From Alloclostridium intestinigallinarum (GTDB lineage Bacteria > Bacillota > Clostridia > Christensenellales > UBA3700), in NCBI GenBank assembly GCA_904393845.1, contig CAJFNB010000001.1, positions 124,001 to 188,000 on the forward strand: a stretch of 64,000 nucleotides of DNA. The letters run 5' to 3'. Shown here in pieces: positions 7,467 to 16,496 of the stretch. The position numbers and the translations under genes were made by a program. A model generated the notes under the pieces. The model was not told the DNA's origin and did not search any database. It saw nothing but the letters and a program-made list of their open reading frames with translations. The number at the start of each line of letters is the position of its first letter. The first letter of the stretch is position 1.

Positions 7467-8237
7467 CTATACGAGGGCGCTTTTCATACTTGCGACAAAG
7501 TCCCGTATATATGCGGGCGCGTCCTTACCGTACTTTTCAAGTAATTTGATAATGGCGGAACCGACGATTACGCCGTCGGCGGAAGCGGACATTTTTTTCG
7601 CCTGCACGGGTGTGGAGATACCGAACCCCACGGCGCAGGGGATATCCGTGCTTTTTCTTACTTCCGCGACAATGGCGGAAAGGTCTGTGTCTATATTTTC
7701 TCTCGCACCCGTCACGCCCAGGCTGGAGACGATATACAAAAATCCTTCCGCCTCTTTCGCTATCATGGCGATACGGTCAAGCGAAGTGGGCGCAATCATG
7801 GAGATGAGGTCCACGCCGTACTTGCGGCATACGGGCAGAAATTCGTCCTTTTCCTCGTAAGGAACGTCGGGCAGAATAAGTCCGTCTATACCTATATCCG
7901 CGCAGGCGGAGATAAACTTTTCCGCGCCGTAGGAAAATACGACGTTGGCGTACGTCATAAACACCAGCGGAACAGTCACGTCGCGGCGCAGTCTGCGCAC
8001 GAAGGCGAAAATTTTGTCCGTCGTGACTCCTCCGCGCAGCGCGCGCACGTTCGCGCCCTGAATGACCGGCCCTTCCGCGGTCGGATCGGAAAAAGGAATG
8101 CCCAGCTCTATTAAACCGGCGCCGCCGTCTACCGCCGCGCGGACGGCTTTTTCCGTAGTTTCCAGATCGGGGTCGCCGCAGGTGATGAACGCGATAAACG
8201 CCTTGCCTTTTTCAAACGCTTTTTTTATATTACTCAT
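7467..8237 (-). CDS. trpA: Tryptophan synthase alpha subunit
   Basis: This 256-residue TIM barrel cleaves indole-3-glycerol phosphate and passes indole to TrpB. Visible motifs are FITCGDPDLE with the catalytic region, LIELGIPFSDPTAEGPVIQ, and the phosphate-binding GFGIS and ADGVIVGSAI. The start was set at MSNIKKAF because its ATG overlaps the trpB stop (ATGAGTAA). It is the last gene of trpEGDCFBA. The R2 hairpin begins just after its stop. Confidence 0.97.
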   Translation of the reverse strand: MSNIKKAFEKGKAFIAFITCGDPDLETTEKAVRAAVDGGAGLIELGIPFSDPTAEGPVIQGANVRALRGGVTTDKIFAFVRRLRRDVTVPLVFMTYANVVFSYGAEKFISACADIGIDGLILPDVPYEEKDEFLPVCRKYGVDLISMIAPTSLDRIAMIAKEAEGFLYIVSSLGVTGARENIDTDLSAIVAEVRKSTDIPCAVGFGISTPVQAKKMSASADGVIVGSAIIKLLEKYGKDAPAYIRDFVASMKSALV

Positions 8238-9420
8238 ATATGTCTTCTCCTCTGTAACGGGCAATCGCCGCGCAGTCCTTGTCTCCCCTTCCCGAAACGG
8301 TTATGACGATTATCTTGTCCTTTCCCATACCGGGAGCAATCTTCATGGCGTGCGCCACCGCGTGCGCCGACTCTATCGCGGGAATAATGCCCTCCGTCTT
8401 TGCCAGATATTCGAACGCATTAACCGCCTCTTCGTCCGTGACGGGCACGTATTCCGCCCTGCCCGTATCGTGCAGATGCGCGTGCTCGGGTCCCACACCG
8501 GGATAGTCAAGTCCGGCGGAAATGGAGTACACGGGTGCTATCTGTCCGTATTTATCCTGGCAGAAATACGACTTCATGCCATGGAATATTCCCACTTTAC
8601 CGGTATTTAGGGTGGCTGCCGTTTCAAAAGTGTCTATTCCCCTGCCGGCGGCTTCGCATCCGATGAGTCTGACGGTCTTATCCGGTATGAAGTGGTAAAA
8701 ACTGCCTATCGCGTTGGAGCCGCCGCCCACGCACGCGATAACCGCGTCGGGAAGCCTTCCTTCCTTTTGCAGAATCTGCTCCTTTATCTCGCGCGATATG
8801 ACCGCCTGAAAATCGCGCACGATAGTGGGAAAAGGATGGGGACCCATGACCGAACCCAGGCAGTAGTGCGTGTCGGAAATGCGGGAAGTCCATTCGCGCA
8901 TTGCCTCTGAAACGGCGTCCTTCAGCGTTGCCGTACCCGTCTTTACGGGGACGACTTCCGCGCCCAGCAGGCGCATACGGTATACGTTGAGCGCCTGGCG
9001 GACGGTGTCTTCCGCGCCCATGAAAACCACGCACTCCATACCCATGAGCGCGGCGGCGGTGGCTGTGGCTACGCCGTGCTGTCCCGCGCCCGTTTCCGCG
9101 ATAAGGCGCGTTTTGCCCATCTTTTTGGCAAGAAGCGCCTGCCCCAGCACGTTGTTTATCTTATGCGCGCCCGTGTGGTTCAGATCCTCGCGCTTCAGGT
9201 ATATCTTCGCGCCGCCGAGATCCGCCGTCATCTTCTTGGCGAAATACAGTCTGGACGGCCTGCCCGCGTATTCGTTTAGAAGTTCGGTGAGTTCGTCGTT
9301 GAACGCCTTGTCGTTTTTGTAGCGGTTGTACGCTTTTTCCAATTCGATAACGGCGTTCATCAACGTTTCGGGGATATACTGTCCGCCGTAAATACCGAAT
9401 CTCCCTTCAGGATTTGTCAT
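8230..9420 (-). CDS. trpB: Tryptophan synthase beta subunit
   Basis: This 396-residue PLP enzyme condenses indole and serine to tryptophan. It starts EGRFGIYGGQYIPETLM, has the PLP lysine in NHTGAHKINN, and the phosphate-binding CVGGGSNAIG loop. Length and motifs are typical of TrpB1, which partners TrpA. It overlaps trpF by 14 bases and trpA by 8, so the operon is translationally coupled. Confidence 0.98.
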   Translation of the reverse strand: MTNPEGRFGIYGGQYIPETLMNAVIELEKAYNRYKNDKAFNDELTELLNEYAGRPSRLYFAKKMTADLGGAKIYLKREDLNHTGAHKINNVLGQALLAKKMGKTRLIAETGAGQHGVATATAAALMGMECVVFMGAEDTVRQALNVYRMRLLGAEVVPVKTGTATLKDAVSEAMREWTSRISDTHYCLGSVMGPHPFPTIVRDFQAVISREIKEQILQKEGRLPDAVIACVGGGSNAIGSFYHFIPDKTVRLIGCEAAGRGIDTFETAATLNTGKVGIFHGMKSYFCQDKYGQIAPVYSISAGLDYPGVGPEHAHLHDTGRAEYVPVTDEEAVNAFEYLAKTEGIIPAIESAHAVAHAMKIAPGMGKDKIIVITVSGRGDKDCAAIARYRGEDIYE

Positions 9421-10027
9421 CTTTTCCGTCTGCCTCCCTTACTGCGGCGACGAACGCCGCTATTTTGTTTTTGTCTTTATATCCGTCCGTTTCCACGCCC
9501 GAACTCACGTCGACCGCAAACGGGTGCAGGATTCGTACCGCATTTTCCGCATTGCCGCAGGACAGTCCGCCCGCCAGAAAATACTGCCGGTTTATTCCGC
9601 GGAGCAGCCGCCAGTCGAACGCTTTGCCGCTGCCCGCACCGGAATCAAGCAGGATATAGTCTGCGCGGCTTTTCTCCGCTTCTTCCGCGTCCTTTTCCGC
9701 TTTAACGCGGAACGCCCTTATGATTTTTTTGTCCGTCAGCCCTTTCAGCCGCTCTATATACCCGTCGTCTTCGCGCCCGTGGAGCTGTGCCATATCTATA
9801 ACGCCGCCGTTAAGCAGCCGAGCCACTTTTCCGCAGTCCTCGTCGACGAATACCCCTACCGCCGTAATGCCGGGCGAAAGTGCCGCCTTGAGTTCCGCCG
9901 CCCTTTCACAGGATATAAAGCGGCGGCTTGAGGGCGCGAATACGAATCCGGCATAGTCGGGCATACACGCGTTTACCGCGGAAATATCGCTTAAACGGGA
10001 AAGCCCGCATATCTTTATCCTTGTCAA
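9407..10027 (-). CDS. trpF: Phosphoribosylanthranilate isomerase
   Basis: This 206-residue TIM barrel converts phosphoribosylanthranilate to the carboxyphenylamino-deoxyribulose phosphate. KICGLSR at the start holds the catalytic Cys; VGVFVDE, LHGRED and the FLAGGLSCGN phosphate site follow. The start is a TTG that overlaps the TGA of trpC, with GAGGAG upstream. It is a stand-alone gene rather than the TrpC-TrpF fusion of enterobacteria. Confidence 0.95.
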   Translation of the reverse strand: MTRIKICGLSRLSDISAVNACMPDYAGFVFAPSSRRFISCERAAELKAALSPGITAVGVFVDEDCGKVARLLNGGVIDMAQLHGREDDGYIERLKGLTDKKIIRAFRVKAEKDAEEAEKSRADYILLDSGAGSGKAFDWRLLRGINRQYFLAGGLSCGNAENAVRILHPFAVDVSSGVETDGYKDKNKIAAFVAAVREADGKDDKS

Positions 10028-10806
10028 AGCAAGCTCCTCAATTCGTCAAGTTTCGCCCTCTTGTCGGGCGCGCGCATGAGCGTTTCGCCTATCAATACCG
10101 CGTCCGCGCCCATGTCCCTTATCTTCGCCACGTCCTCCGCGCTTTTAACGCCGCTTTCCGACACGAACAGTATATCGCGAGGAATCAGATCGCGCAGTCT
10201 GCAACTGTTCCGCGTATCCACGGAAAAGTCTTTCAGGTTCCTGTTGTTCACGCCGATGACGCGCGCGCCCGCCTCTACCGCCGCTTCGGCTTCGCCTTCG
10301 TCGTGCGCTTCGACAAGGGCGGTAAGTCCGAGAAGGTCGCACACGCCGATATATTCTTTCAATTGCTCTTTTTCCAGTATCGCGCAGATGAGCAGCACCG
10401 CCTGCGCTCCCAGCAGTTTCGCCCCGTAAATCATGTACTCGTCCACCACGAAGTCCTTGCGCAGGCAGGGGACGGATACGGCGGCGGCAATCTCTTTCAG
10501 ATATTCTCCGCTTCCCAGAAAACGGCCGGGTTCGGTGAGTACGGATATGCAGTCCGCCCCTGCCGCTTCGTACTCCTTTGCGATATGCAGATAGGGGAAA
10601 TCGGGAGAAATAAGCCCTTTGGACGGGGACGCTTTCTTACATTCGCATATGAAGGAAAGCCCCGGCTTTTTCAGCGCGTTTTCAAAGGCGTACTCTCCCC
10701 TTTCAAGCGCTTCCGCACGCCGCCTTATCTCCTGCGCGGACACGGCAGCTTTCGCCGCCTTCACGCGTTCGCGCGCGCTTTCGGCAAGTTCTTCCAGAAT
10801 GGTCAT
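10024..10806 (-). CDS. trpC: Indole-3-glycerol phosphate synthase
   Basis: This 260-residue TIM barrel closes the indole ring. Key motifs are FICECKKASPSKG (substrate-binding lysines), LRKDFVVDEY with the catalytic lysine, LVEAHDEGEA, GVNNRNLKDF and FVSESGVKSAEDV. Its ATG overlaps the trpD stop as ATGA, and its own stop overlaps trpF. Confidence 0.97.
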   Translation of the reverse strand: MTILEELAESARERVKAAKAAVSAQEIRRRAEALERGEYAFENALKKPGLSFICECKKASPSKGLISPDFPYLHIAKEYEAAGADCISVLTEPGRFLGSGEYLKEIAAAVSVPCLRKDFVVDEYMIYGAKLLGAQAVLLICAILEKEQLKEYIGVCDLLGLTALVEAHDEGEAEAAVEAGARVIGVNNRNLKDFSVDTRNSCRLRDLIPRDILFVSESGVKSAEDVAKIRDMGADAVLIGETLMRAPDKRAKLDELRSLL

Positions 10807-11834
10807 TGCGCTTCCTCCGCGGCGTTGCTTATCCGTATGACGTCGTCAAGCGTTTTGCGCGCCTTGCCCGAATCTATCAGCTCGCCCGCAAGCGCGATCC
10901 CCTCTTTCATGCTCTCCGCCTTTCCGCCGATATACAGCGCCGCGCCCGCATTCAGAAGCACCGCGTTTCTCTTTGCGCCCCTTTCCCCGTCTAAAAGCGA
11001 AAGGGTTATACGCGCGTTCTCCTGCGGCGTGCCGCCCCTCAGGTCTTCCCTGCGGCAACGCTCCATTCCGAAGTCTTCCGGCTTTATCGTATAATTTTTT
11101 ATCCAGCCGTCCTTTATTTCGCACACCGAAGTGGGCGCGCCCAGCGATATTTCGTCCAGCTTGTCCCTGCCGTAAACCACCATGCCGCGCCTTACTCCGA
11201 GTTCGGTGAGCACCTGCGCCAGCGGCTCGATAAGATATTCGTCGTACACGCCCAGAAGCTGCAGGGCGGGACGCGCGGGATTTGTCAAAGGTCCGAGGAT
11301 ATTGAACACGGTTCTGAAACCCAGCTCCTTGCGGATTGCCCCGACGTATTTCATGGACGTGTGGTATTCCTGCGCAAAGAAAAAGCACATACCAGCCTTT
11401 TCCAGCAGTTCCACACATTTTTTCGGACTTTGGCGTATGTTCACGCCCAGCGCTTCCAGACAGTCTGCCGTTCCGCATTGGGAAGAAGCCGCGCGGTTGC
11501 CGTGCTTGGCAATCTTCACTCCGCCAGCCGCCGCCACGAGCGCGGACGTTGTGGAGATGTTGAAACTTCCGGCGTTATCGCCGCCCGTGCCGACTATCTC
11601 CATGACCTCCATGCCCGTTTCCACCTTTTTGGCGTGCTCCCTCATCGCGGCGGCGCAACCGGCTATTTCATCCTTCGTTTCCGCCCTCGCGCTCTTTGTG
11701 GACAGCGCCGCCAGAAACGCGGCGTTCTGCGTGGCGGAAGTTTCGCCGCCCATGATTTCGTTCATCACCGCATACGCTTCGCCGTACGAAAGGTCTTCTT
11801 TGTTTACTATCTTTACTATGGCTTCCTTTATCAT
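10803..11834 (-). CDS. trpD: Anthranilate phosphoribosyltransferase
   Basis: This 343-residue enzyme joins anthranilate and PRPP. The glycine-rich PRPP site GTGGDNAGSFNISTT and KHGNRAASSQCGTADCLEALG are intact, as is LGPLTNPA. It lacks any fused glutaminase domain; TrpG is separate. The start overlaps the trpG stop (TAATG). It is the third gene of the operon. Confidence 0.97.
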   Translation of the reverse strand: MIKEAIVKIVNKEDLSYGEAYAVMNEIMGGETSATQNAAFLAALSTKSARAETKDEIAGCAAAMREHAKKVETGMEVMEIVGTGGDNAGSFNISTTSALVAAAGGVKIAKHGNRAASSQCGTADCLEALGVNIRQSPKKCVELLEKAGMCFFFAQEYHTSMKYVGAIRKELGFRTVFNILGPLTNPARPALQLLGVYDEYLIEPLAQVLTELGVRRGMVVYGRDKLDEISLGAPTSVCEIKDGWIKNYTIKPEDFGMERCRREDLRGGTPQENARITLSLLDGERGAKRNAVLLNAGAALYIGGKAESMKEGIALAGELIDSGKARKTLDDVIRISNAAEEAQ

Positions 11835-12406
11835 TACAGCATCTCCTTTATAAAGTTTTCGAGCATACGCTTTCCGTTCGGGGTGAGTATGGATTCGGGG
11901 TGGAACTGCACGCCGAAAACGGGATATTTTTTATGTTGCACAGCCATAACCTCGCCGTCGTCCGTAACCGCGGTGACTTTAAGACATTCGGGAATGGTGT
12001 CCGCGTCCGCCGCAAGCGAGTGGTATCGCGCCACAAGTTCGACTTCGTCGCACCCGTAAAACAACAGACACTCCCTGTCGATTTTCACGACGGACTGCTT
12101 GCCGTGCATGAGTTTTTTCGCGTAAGTCACGGTTGCGCCGTACGCCGCGCATACCGCCTGGTGACCCAGACACACGCCCAGCACGGGGATTTCCTTCCCC
12201 AGCGTCTTTACGACGTTTATTATTACGCCGGCGTTTTCCGGTCTGCCCGGTCCGGGGGATATGATAATGCGTTCCGGGTGCAGATTTCTTATCTGCTCCA
12301 CGGTGAGTTCGTCGTTGCGGATAACCGTTATATCGGGGTTTATTTCCCCGGTCAGCTGGTACAGATTGTAGGAAAAACTGTCGTAATTGTCGATGAGCAG
12401 TATCAT
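11834..12406 (-). CDS. trpG: Anthranilate synthase glutaminase subunit
   Basis: This 190-residue class I amidotransferase supplies ammonia to TrpE. The oxyanion motif ISPGPGRPENAG, the nucleophile in LGVCLGHQAV and the His-Glu pair in GVQFHPESILT are all present. It overlaps trpE as ATGA. Similar subunits serve para-aminobenzoate synthesis, so it may be shared; no pab genes are visible here. Confidence 0.95.
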   Translation of the reverse strand: MILLIDNYDSFSYNLYQLTGEINPDITVIRNDELTVEQIRNLHPERIIISPGPGRPENAGVIINVVKTLGKEIPVLGVCLGHQAVCAAYGATVTYAKKLMHGKQSVVKIDRECLLFYGCDEVELVARYHSLAADADTIPECLKVTAVTDDGEVMAVQHKKYPVFGVQFHPESILTPNGKRMLENFIKEML

Positions 12407-13869
12407 AATTCATCCTCCTGCGCAAGTTCCAGCGCTTTAAGCGATGCCTTCGCCTTGTTCAGACATTCCAGATACTCCTTTTCGGGATCGGAATCCGCAA
12501 CTATTCCCGCGCCGCTGCGCACGAATACCTTGCCGTTTTTTTTGTAAACTATGCGTATGGCAATGCAGGTATCCATATTTCCCGTAAAGTCTATGTACCC
12601 GATGGCTCCGCCGTATATGCCGCGCTTGTTGTTTTCAAGCTCCGCAATCAGCCCGCACGCGCGTATCTTGGGCGCTCCCGAAAGCGTTCCCGCAGGCAGT
12701 ACCGCCTCTACCGCGTCGAGCGCGTCCTTGCCCTCCCTTATCTCTCCGCGAATGGTCGAGCCAATGTGCATGACGTGCGAAAACTTCTCCACCGCGTGCA
12801 GTTTTTCCACCCTGACGGAGCCGAATCTGCTTATTTTTCCCAGGTCGTTCCTGCCCAGGTCCACCAGCATATCGTGCTCGGAAAGTTCCTTTTCGTCCGC
12901 AAGCAGTTCCCTTTCAAGCTCCTTGTCCTCCTCTTCCGTCACGCCGCGCCGGCGCGTCCCGGCAAGGGGGAAAGTGTGCAGGATTCCGTCTTCCAGCCTG
13001 ACGAGCGTTTCGGGCGAAGCCCCCGCCACTTCCACGTCCGTTCCCGAAAAATAGAACATATAGGGGGAAGGATTTATCGTGCGCAAAACGCGGTAGGTAT
13101 TCAATAAACTGCCCTCGAACGGCGCGCTCAGGCGGTTGGAAAGCACTATCTGGAATATATCCCCTTCGCGGATATATCTTTTCGCCCGCTCCACCATGCC
13201 GCAGTACTGCTCTTTGCCGAAAAGCGGAACGACTTTGCCTTTCAGTCTGCCGCCCGGCTCTTCTTCCCTGTTTCCGCGGCGCAGAAGGCGGATAAGCCCT
13301 TTTATTTCCTCAACCGCTTTGCCGTACTCCCTCTCCACGTCCGTAAGCGGCATATTGACGATGAGTATTATCTTCTGCCGCAGGTTGTCGAAGGCGATGA
13401 CCTTGTCGAAAAGCATCAGGTCCACGTCCTTGAAGTTCTCCGTATCCTCCGCGTCGCATCTCACCGCGGGTTCGCTGTACCCCAGATAGTCGTAGGAAAA
13501 ATATCCCACCAGACCGCCCGTGAAGGGCGGCAGATAGTCAAAGCGCGGAGCTTTATACTCTTTGAGTATTTTGCGGATATATCCGGACGGGTCGTCCGTT
13601 CTTATCTCTCCGCCGCCCGCCTGCAAGACTCCGTTTACGCAGGTTATCTCCGTTTTCGGCTCAAAGCCCAGAAATGTGTATCTCCCCCACTTTTCGTCCG
13701 CCTGGGCGGATTCCAGCATATAGCAGTGCGCGGACGAGTTTTTCAGTATCCTCAGCGCCTCGATGGGCGTGATGAAGTCGGACAGAATTTCACAGCTGAC
13801 GGGCAGAACGCGGTATTTTCCGTCCGCGGCTATCCTTCCGATTTCACTCAAAACGGGCAAGATTTCCAT
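12403..13869 (-). CDS. trpE: Anthranilate synthase component I
   Basis: This 488-residue enzyme makes anthranilate from chorismate. The N-terminal domain carries the feedback site with LLESA-like MLESAQADEKWGRYTFLG; the chorismate-binding domain has FQIVLSNRL, NPSPYMFYF, ASPETLVRLE, TFPLAGTRRRG, VDLGRNDLG, PAGTLSGAPKIRA and GIVADSDPEKEY. It is the first gene after the T-box leader, with GGAGG before the ATG. An unusual second terminator hairpin separates it from the T-box. Confidence 0.97.
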   Translation of the reverse strand: MEILPVLSEIGRIAADGKYRVLPVSCEILSDFITPIEALRILKNSSAHCYMLESAQADEKWGRYTFLGFEPKTEITCVNGVLQAGGGEIRTDDPSGYIRKILKEYKAPRFDYLPPFTGGLVGYFSYDYLGYSEPAVRCDAEDTENFKDVDLMLFDKVIAFDNLRQKIILIVNMPLTDVEREYGKAVEEIKGLIRLLRRGNREEEPGGRLKGKVVPLFGKEQYCGMVERAKRYIREGDIFQIVLSNRLSAPFEGSLLNTYRVLRTINPSPYMFYFSGTDVEVAGASPETLVRLEDGILHTFPLAGTRRRGVTEEEDKELERELLADEKELSEHDMLVDLGRNDLGKISRFGSVRVEKLHAVEKFSHVMHIGSTIRGEIREGKDALDAVEAVLPAGTLSGAPKIRACGLIAELENNKRGIYGGAIGYIDFTGNMDTCIAIRIVYKKNGKVFVRSGAGIVADSDPEKEYLECLNKAKASLKALELAQEDEL

Positions 13870-13887
13870 ATCTTTATTCCTCCGGAT

Positions 13888-13922
13888 AAAAAAATGCTTC
13901 TTCGGCTTACTGCCAAAGAAGC
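13888..13922 (-). terminator. Second intrinsic terminator between T-box and trpE
   Basis: On the minus strand GCTTCTTTGGC (13922-13912) pairs with GCCGAAGAAGC (13906-13896) over 11 base pairs with one wobble. ATTTTTTT follows, then the trpE ribosome site. It comes after the T-box terminator, so readthrough of both is needed to express trpE. Confidence 0.7.
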
Positions 13923-14204
13923 AAAAAGTCCCTGACAGAAAGTACTCTTGTCAAGGACGAATAACAAATTATCCGCGGTGCCACCTTGAATTCACGGAAC
14001 GACCCGTGCACTTAGCAGGATACCAACATATCCCCGGCAAATTACGTCTGCCTGCAACGTCGCAGAATACTTTGCGGTTTTCCGCATTTGACCTGCGCCC
14101 TCCGCGGTCCATTTGACAACTTGTTTCCCACCCGACTCTCACCGACGCAGGCTCTCTGTAAGGGCATGATTGCCGTTATCTCCGCATCAACGGTTTATTG
14201 AATT
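13923..14204 (-). promoter_or_regulatory. T-box leader of the trp operon
   Basis: The minus strand holds the T-box core AAGGTGGCACCGCGG, followed by CGTCCTT and the terminator stem GTCCTTGACA/TGTCAGGGAC (13928-13958) ending in TTTTT. Stem I shows GAGAGCCTGCG and GGTGAGAGTCGG elements and a probable specifier loop AAATGGACC with UGG, the Trp codon, followed by a purine. Uncharged tRNA-Trp should favour the antiterminator. The match to the downstream genes supports the specificity. Confidence 0.93.
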
Positions 14205-14210
14205 GTGCTC

Positions 14211-14239
14211 AGTATAGCACTCTTTTTCCGCATTGTCAA
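14211..14239 (-). promoter_or_regulatory. Promoter of the trp operon
   Basis: TTGACA (14234-14239) and TATACT (14211-14216), 17-base spacer, minus strand, just before the T-box leader. Confidence 0.9.
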
Positions 14240-14297
14240 CAGTATTTTCAGATTTTTTACATTGCGCCGCCAAAATGCCGTCCGGCGACAGCGAGTC

Positions 14298-14326
14298 TTG
14301 AAAAACCGTTTGCAAAGTGGTATTAT
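14298..14326 (+). promoter_or_regulatory. Promoter of the esterase gene, predicted leaderless
   Basis: TTGAAA (14298-14303), 17 bases, TATTAT (14321-14326). Only six bases separate the -10 box from the ATG at 14333, and no Shine-Dalgarno is present. Confidence 0.7.
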
Positions 14327-14332
14327 TTATAT

Positions 14333-15424
14333 ATGAAGGACAAGAAAAAAAAGGCTCCCGTCCCCTTCGGGGAAAAGTACGAAAATCTGCGCGAACGCCA
14401 GCGGCTCTTCCACGCCGCCATGAAGGAAAACCGCGAACGCCGGCGCGAACTTATGAAGGAGAACACCGCGCAGGCTAAAGCCAAGGCGAAAAAGCTGGCG
14501 CGCAGGATTTCTTTCGGAATAAAGTATACGTACGCGATGGGCGGCAGACTGCGCAACGAGATAGTGGGTATGCTCACCGTATACAACTTCGGGCGTGCGG
14601 TATTTCTGCACATAAAACGGCATATACGCTTCGACCCTTCCGACGAAAAACTTTACCTGAATACCTACTATCCGCTCGGCAAACACAAGGGCAGATACAA
14701 AGTTTTTCTGTATATCCACGGCGGCGGCTGGATGGGCGGCTGGCCCGAATCGCGCGAGGCGTTCACCACGCGCATAGCCACGGCGGGATATTTCGTGGCG
14801 AGCGTTTATTACGGCGAAGCGCCCAGATACGCCCACCCCAGAATGATAGAAAACATATACAAGGCGATAGGCTGGCTGCGCGACCACGCGGACGAACTGG
14901 ATATAGATATGGAAAGCATTGTCGTAAGCGGCGAATCCGCGGGCGCGCACCTTGCCGCCATGGCGGCTTGCATATCGACAAACCCCGAATATGCCGCAAA
15001 ATTCAATCTGGACAAGCGCGCAAGGGAGCAGAAGTTTTCCGCGACCGTGCTCAACTGCGGCGTTTACGACCTGGAAAAAGTGGTGGAATCGGGCTTTAAG
15101 CGCGGCGGCATATACACGCAGGCTTACTGCGGCGGCACGCCCGTAAAGGAGACTGACGAGGAGTTCCGCAAAGAAATTTCGCCCATATACTGGGTAAACG
15201 AACGCTTTCCGCCCACATTTGCCATATCCGCGGAAAACGACAAACTCGCCCTGCTCACCTTCGATCTGATAGACAAGTTCATGCGGCTGGGAGTGCCCTA
15301 CGTCCACTACCACGGCGAAGGAAGGTTCGCCGTGCACGCCTTCGCCATAACCATGGCGCTGAAAATAAGCAGGGACGCCATGAAGCAAATCCGCCGTTTT
15401 TTAAGCTCCCTGCAAAAAAGTTAA
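14333..15424 (+). CDS. Alpha/beta hydrolase, hormone-sensitive-lipase-like esterase
   Basis: This 363-residue hydrolase has a basic, coiled N-terminal 90 residues and then an HSL-family catalytic domain: oxyanion motif HGGGWMGGW, nucleophile in GESAGAH, an Asp in the ENDKLALL region and a candidate His in FAVHAFA near the end. No signal peptide is visible, so it is probably cytoplasmic. It likely cleaves small acyl esters; the substrate is unknown. The start at 14333 fits a promoter whose -10 box ends six bases upstream; earlier in-frame starts would lie upstream of that promoter. It diverges from trpE and has its own terminator. Confidence 0.85.
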   Translation: MKDKKKKAPVPFGEKYENLRERQRLFHAAMKENRERRRELMKENTAQAKAKAKKLARRISFGIKYTYAMGGRLRNEIVGMLTVYNFGRAVFLHIKRHIRFDPSDEKLYLNTYYPLGKHKGRYKVFLYIHGGGWMGGWPESREAFTTRIATAGYFVASVYYGEAPRYAHPRMIENIYKAIGWLRDHADELDIDMESIVVSGESAGAHLAAMAACISTNPEYAAKFNLDKRAREQKFSATVLNCGVYDLEKVVESGFKRGGIYTQAYCGGTPVKETDEEFRKEISPIYWVNERFPPTFAISAENDKLALLTFDLIDKFMRLGVPYVHYHGEGRFAVHAFAITMALKISRDAMKQIRRFLSSLQKS

Positions 15425-15457
15425 GGCTTATACGGTTAGAACGCATAAGCCTTTTTG
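15424..15457 (+). terminator. Terminator of the esterase gene
   Basis: AAGGCTTAT and ATAAGCCTT arms followed by TTTTTG just after the stop codon. Confidence 0.75.
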
Positions 15458-15480
15458 TTTTCTCTTCCTGCGGATATATC

Positions 15481-15715
15481 TACCCGTAGTGGGCCTCAGT
15501 AGAACACATTTTACTCTAAAACATAAAATATGTGTATATGTCGGGTTGTAAAATGCTTTGCTTTCAGCGGGAGCGCGTGGCGCTCCACCCATGATAATCT
15601 GCGAAGTAACCAAGCGATAATACTGAATTGCTTTCTTCGCAGAGTAATCAGCCTGCGGCGGCTCGCCGCCCGAAAGCAGTACGATTAAAGTGTTCTACTG
15701 GGGCCCACTACGGGG
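15481..15715. mobile_element. MITE-like element M1, copy 1, with nested R2 unit
   Basis: This 235-base element has near-perfect terminal inverted repeats: the left arm contains CCCGTAGTGGGCC then CAGTAGAACAC, and the right arm is its complement with one change. It encodes no protein. It lies between convergent genes, and the right tip gives the TAG stop of the protease gene. A related copy is at 63302-63516 and a degenerate right arm is near 57420-57466. An R2 unit occupies its centre. Confidence 0.75.
15569..15642 (+). repeat. R2 repeat copy C inside M1
   Basis: The hairpin GGGAGCGCGTGGCGCTCC (15569-15586) is followed by CTGCGAA (15599-15605), 29 bases and CTTCGCAG (15635-15642). Here the two motifs are fully complementary. 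Confidence 0.7.
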
Positions 15716-16496
15716 ACCCGTTCATACCGTAACTTACGTTGCATTCGGCAAGAAATTCCGTTACCAGGTCGGAAGGCACGGCGCACCCCAGCCCGTAAAT
15801 GTCTTCCGTCTGTCCGGAAGAAGCCGAGTTGTTTTCCAGGCGGGCGTAAATCACGCCGACGACGTACCCGTTCTTGTTGAGAAGCGGACCGCCGGAATTG
15901 CCGTGGTTGATGTTCGCGTCGAGAATAATCGAGTCTATCCCGCCCGCGGGATTGTTTTCTTCCTTCACATAACAATCGAGCGCCGAAATGGTTGCGGAAG
16001 AAACGCCCAGCCCCAGATTGGACGGGTTGCCGATGACATAAGCCGTATCGCCGGGATAAATGTTGTTCACGTCGCTGCTGGAAGCGAATGTCACATAGCT
16101 TTGCTCGGCATAGACCGCCACTTTGATTACGGCAATGTCTATTTCCGCGTTGATATAGCTCACCGAGGCGCGCAGCCGGGTGCCGTTGTAGTCCTCCACG
16201 GTCAGATTGGCGTCCGTATCGTAATTGACGGCGTGCGCGTTTGTTACGGCATAGCCGTCGGAAGAGATATAAAAGCCGCTTGAAGTCAAAGTGGAACCGG
16301 ACAGCGAGCAGTAGACCCTGAGCGCCGCGGGAAGATTGTTCGCCGCCACGAGCGTGCCCGTGGAAGTATCGTCTGTAAACTGCGGGGTGAGAATACCCGC
16401 CTGCCTTTCCCCCGAAAGGGAACAGCCCGCCAGGGATACGGCTACGACCGCCAGACAGAGAAGCGTTATCACAAACACGAATTTTTTATTGCGCAT
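15708..16496 (-). CDS. Trypsin-like serine protease lipoprotein
   Basis: This protein of about 262 residues is an exported HtrA/trypsin-fold protease. A lipoprotein signal ends in SLAGC. The catalytic triad is visible: His in VTNAHAV, Asp in AEIDIAVIKV and Ser in HGNSGGPLL. There is no PDZ domain, unlike DegP. The second of two adjacent ATGs was chosen for spacing to GGGAGG; it overlaps the upstream gene by 11 bases. That upstream gene is a paralogue that lost all triad residues, so the pair may work together at the cell surface. The last codons and TAG stop come from the M1 element tip. Confidence 0.88.
   Translation of the reverse strand: MRNKKFVFVITLLCLAVVAVSLAGCSLSGERQAGILTPQFTDDTSTGTLVAANNLPAALRVYCSLSGSTLTSSGFYISSDGYAVTNAHAVNYDTDANLTVEDYNGTRLRASVSYINAEIDIAVIKVAVYAEQSYVTFASSSDVNNIYPGDTAYVIGNPSNLGLGVSSATISALDCYVKEENNPAGGIDSIILDANINHGNSGGPLLNKNGYVVGVIYARLENNSASSGQTEDIYGLGCAVPSDLVTEFLAECNVSYGMNGSP

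Noticed and set aside
14198..14332. Longer esterase with 45 more N-terminal residues
   Set aside because: The upstream part overlaps the trp promoter region and lies upstream of the best esterase promoter; no ribosome site supports it.
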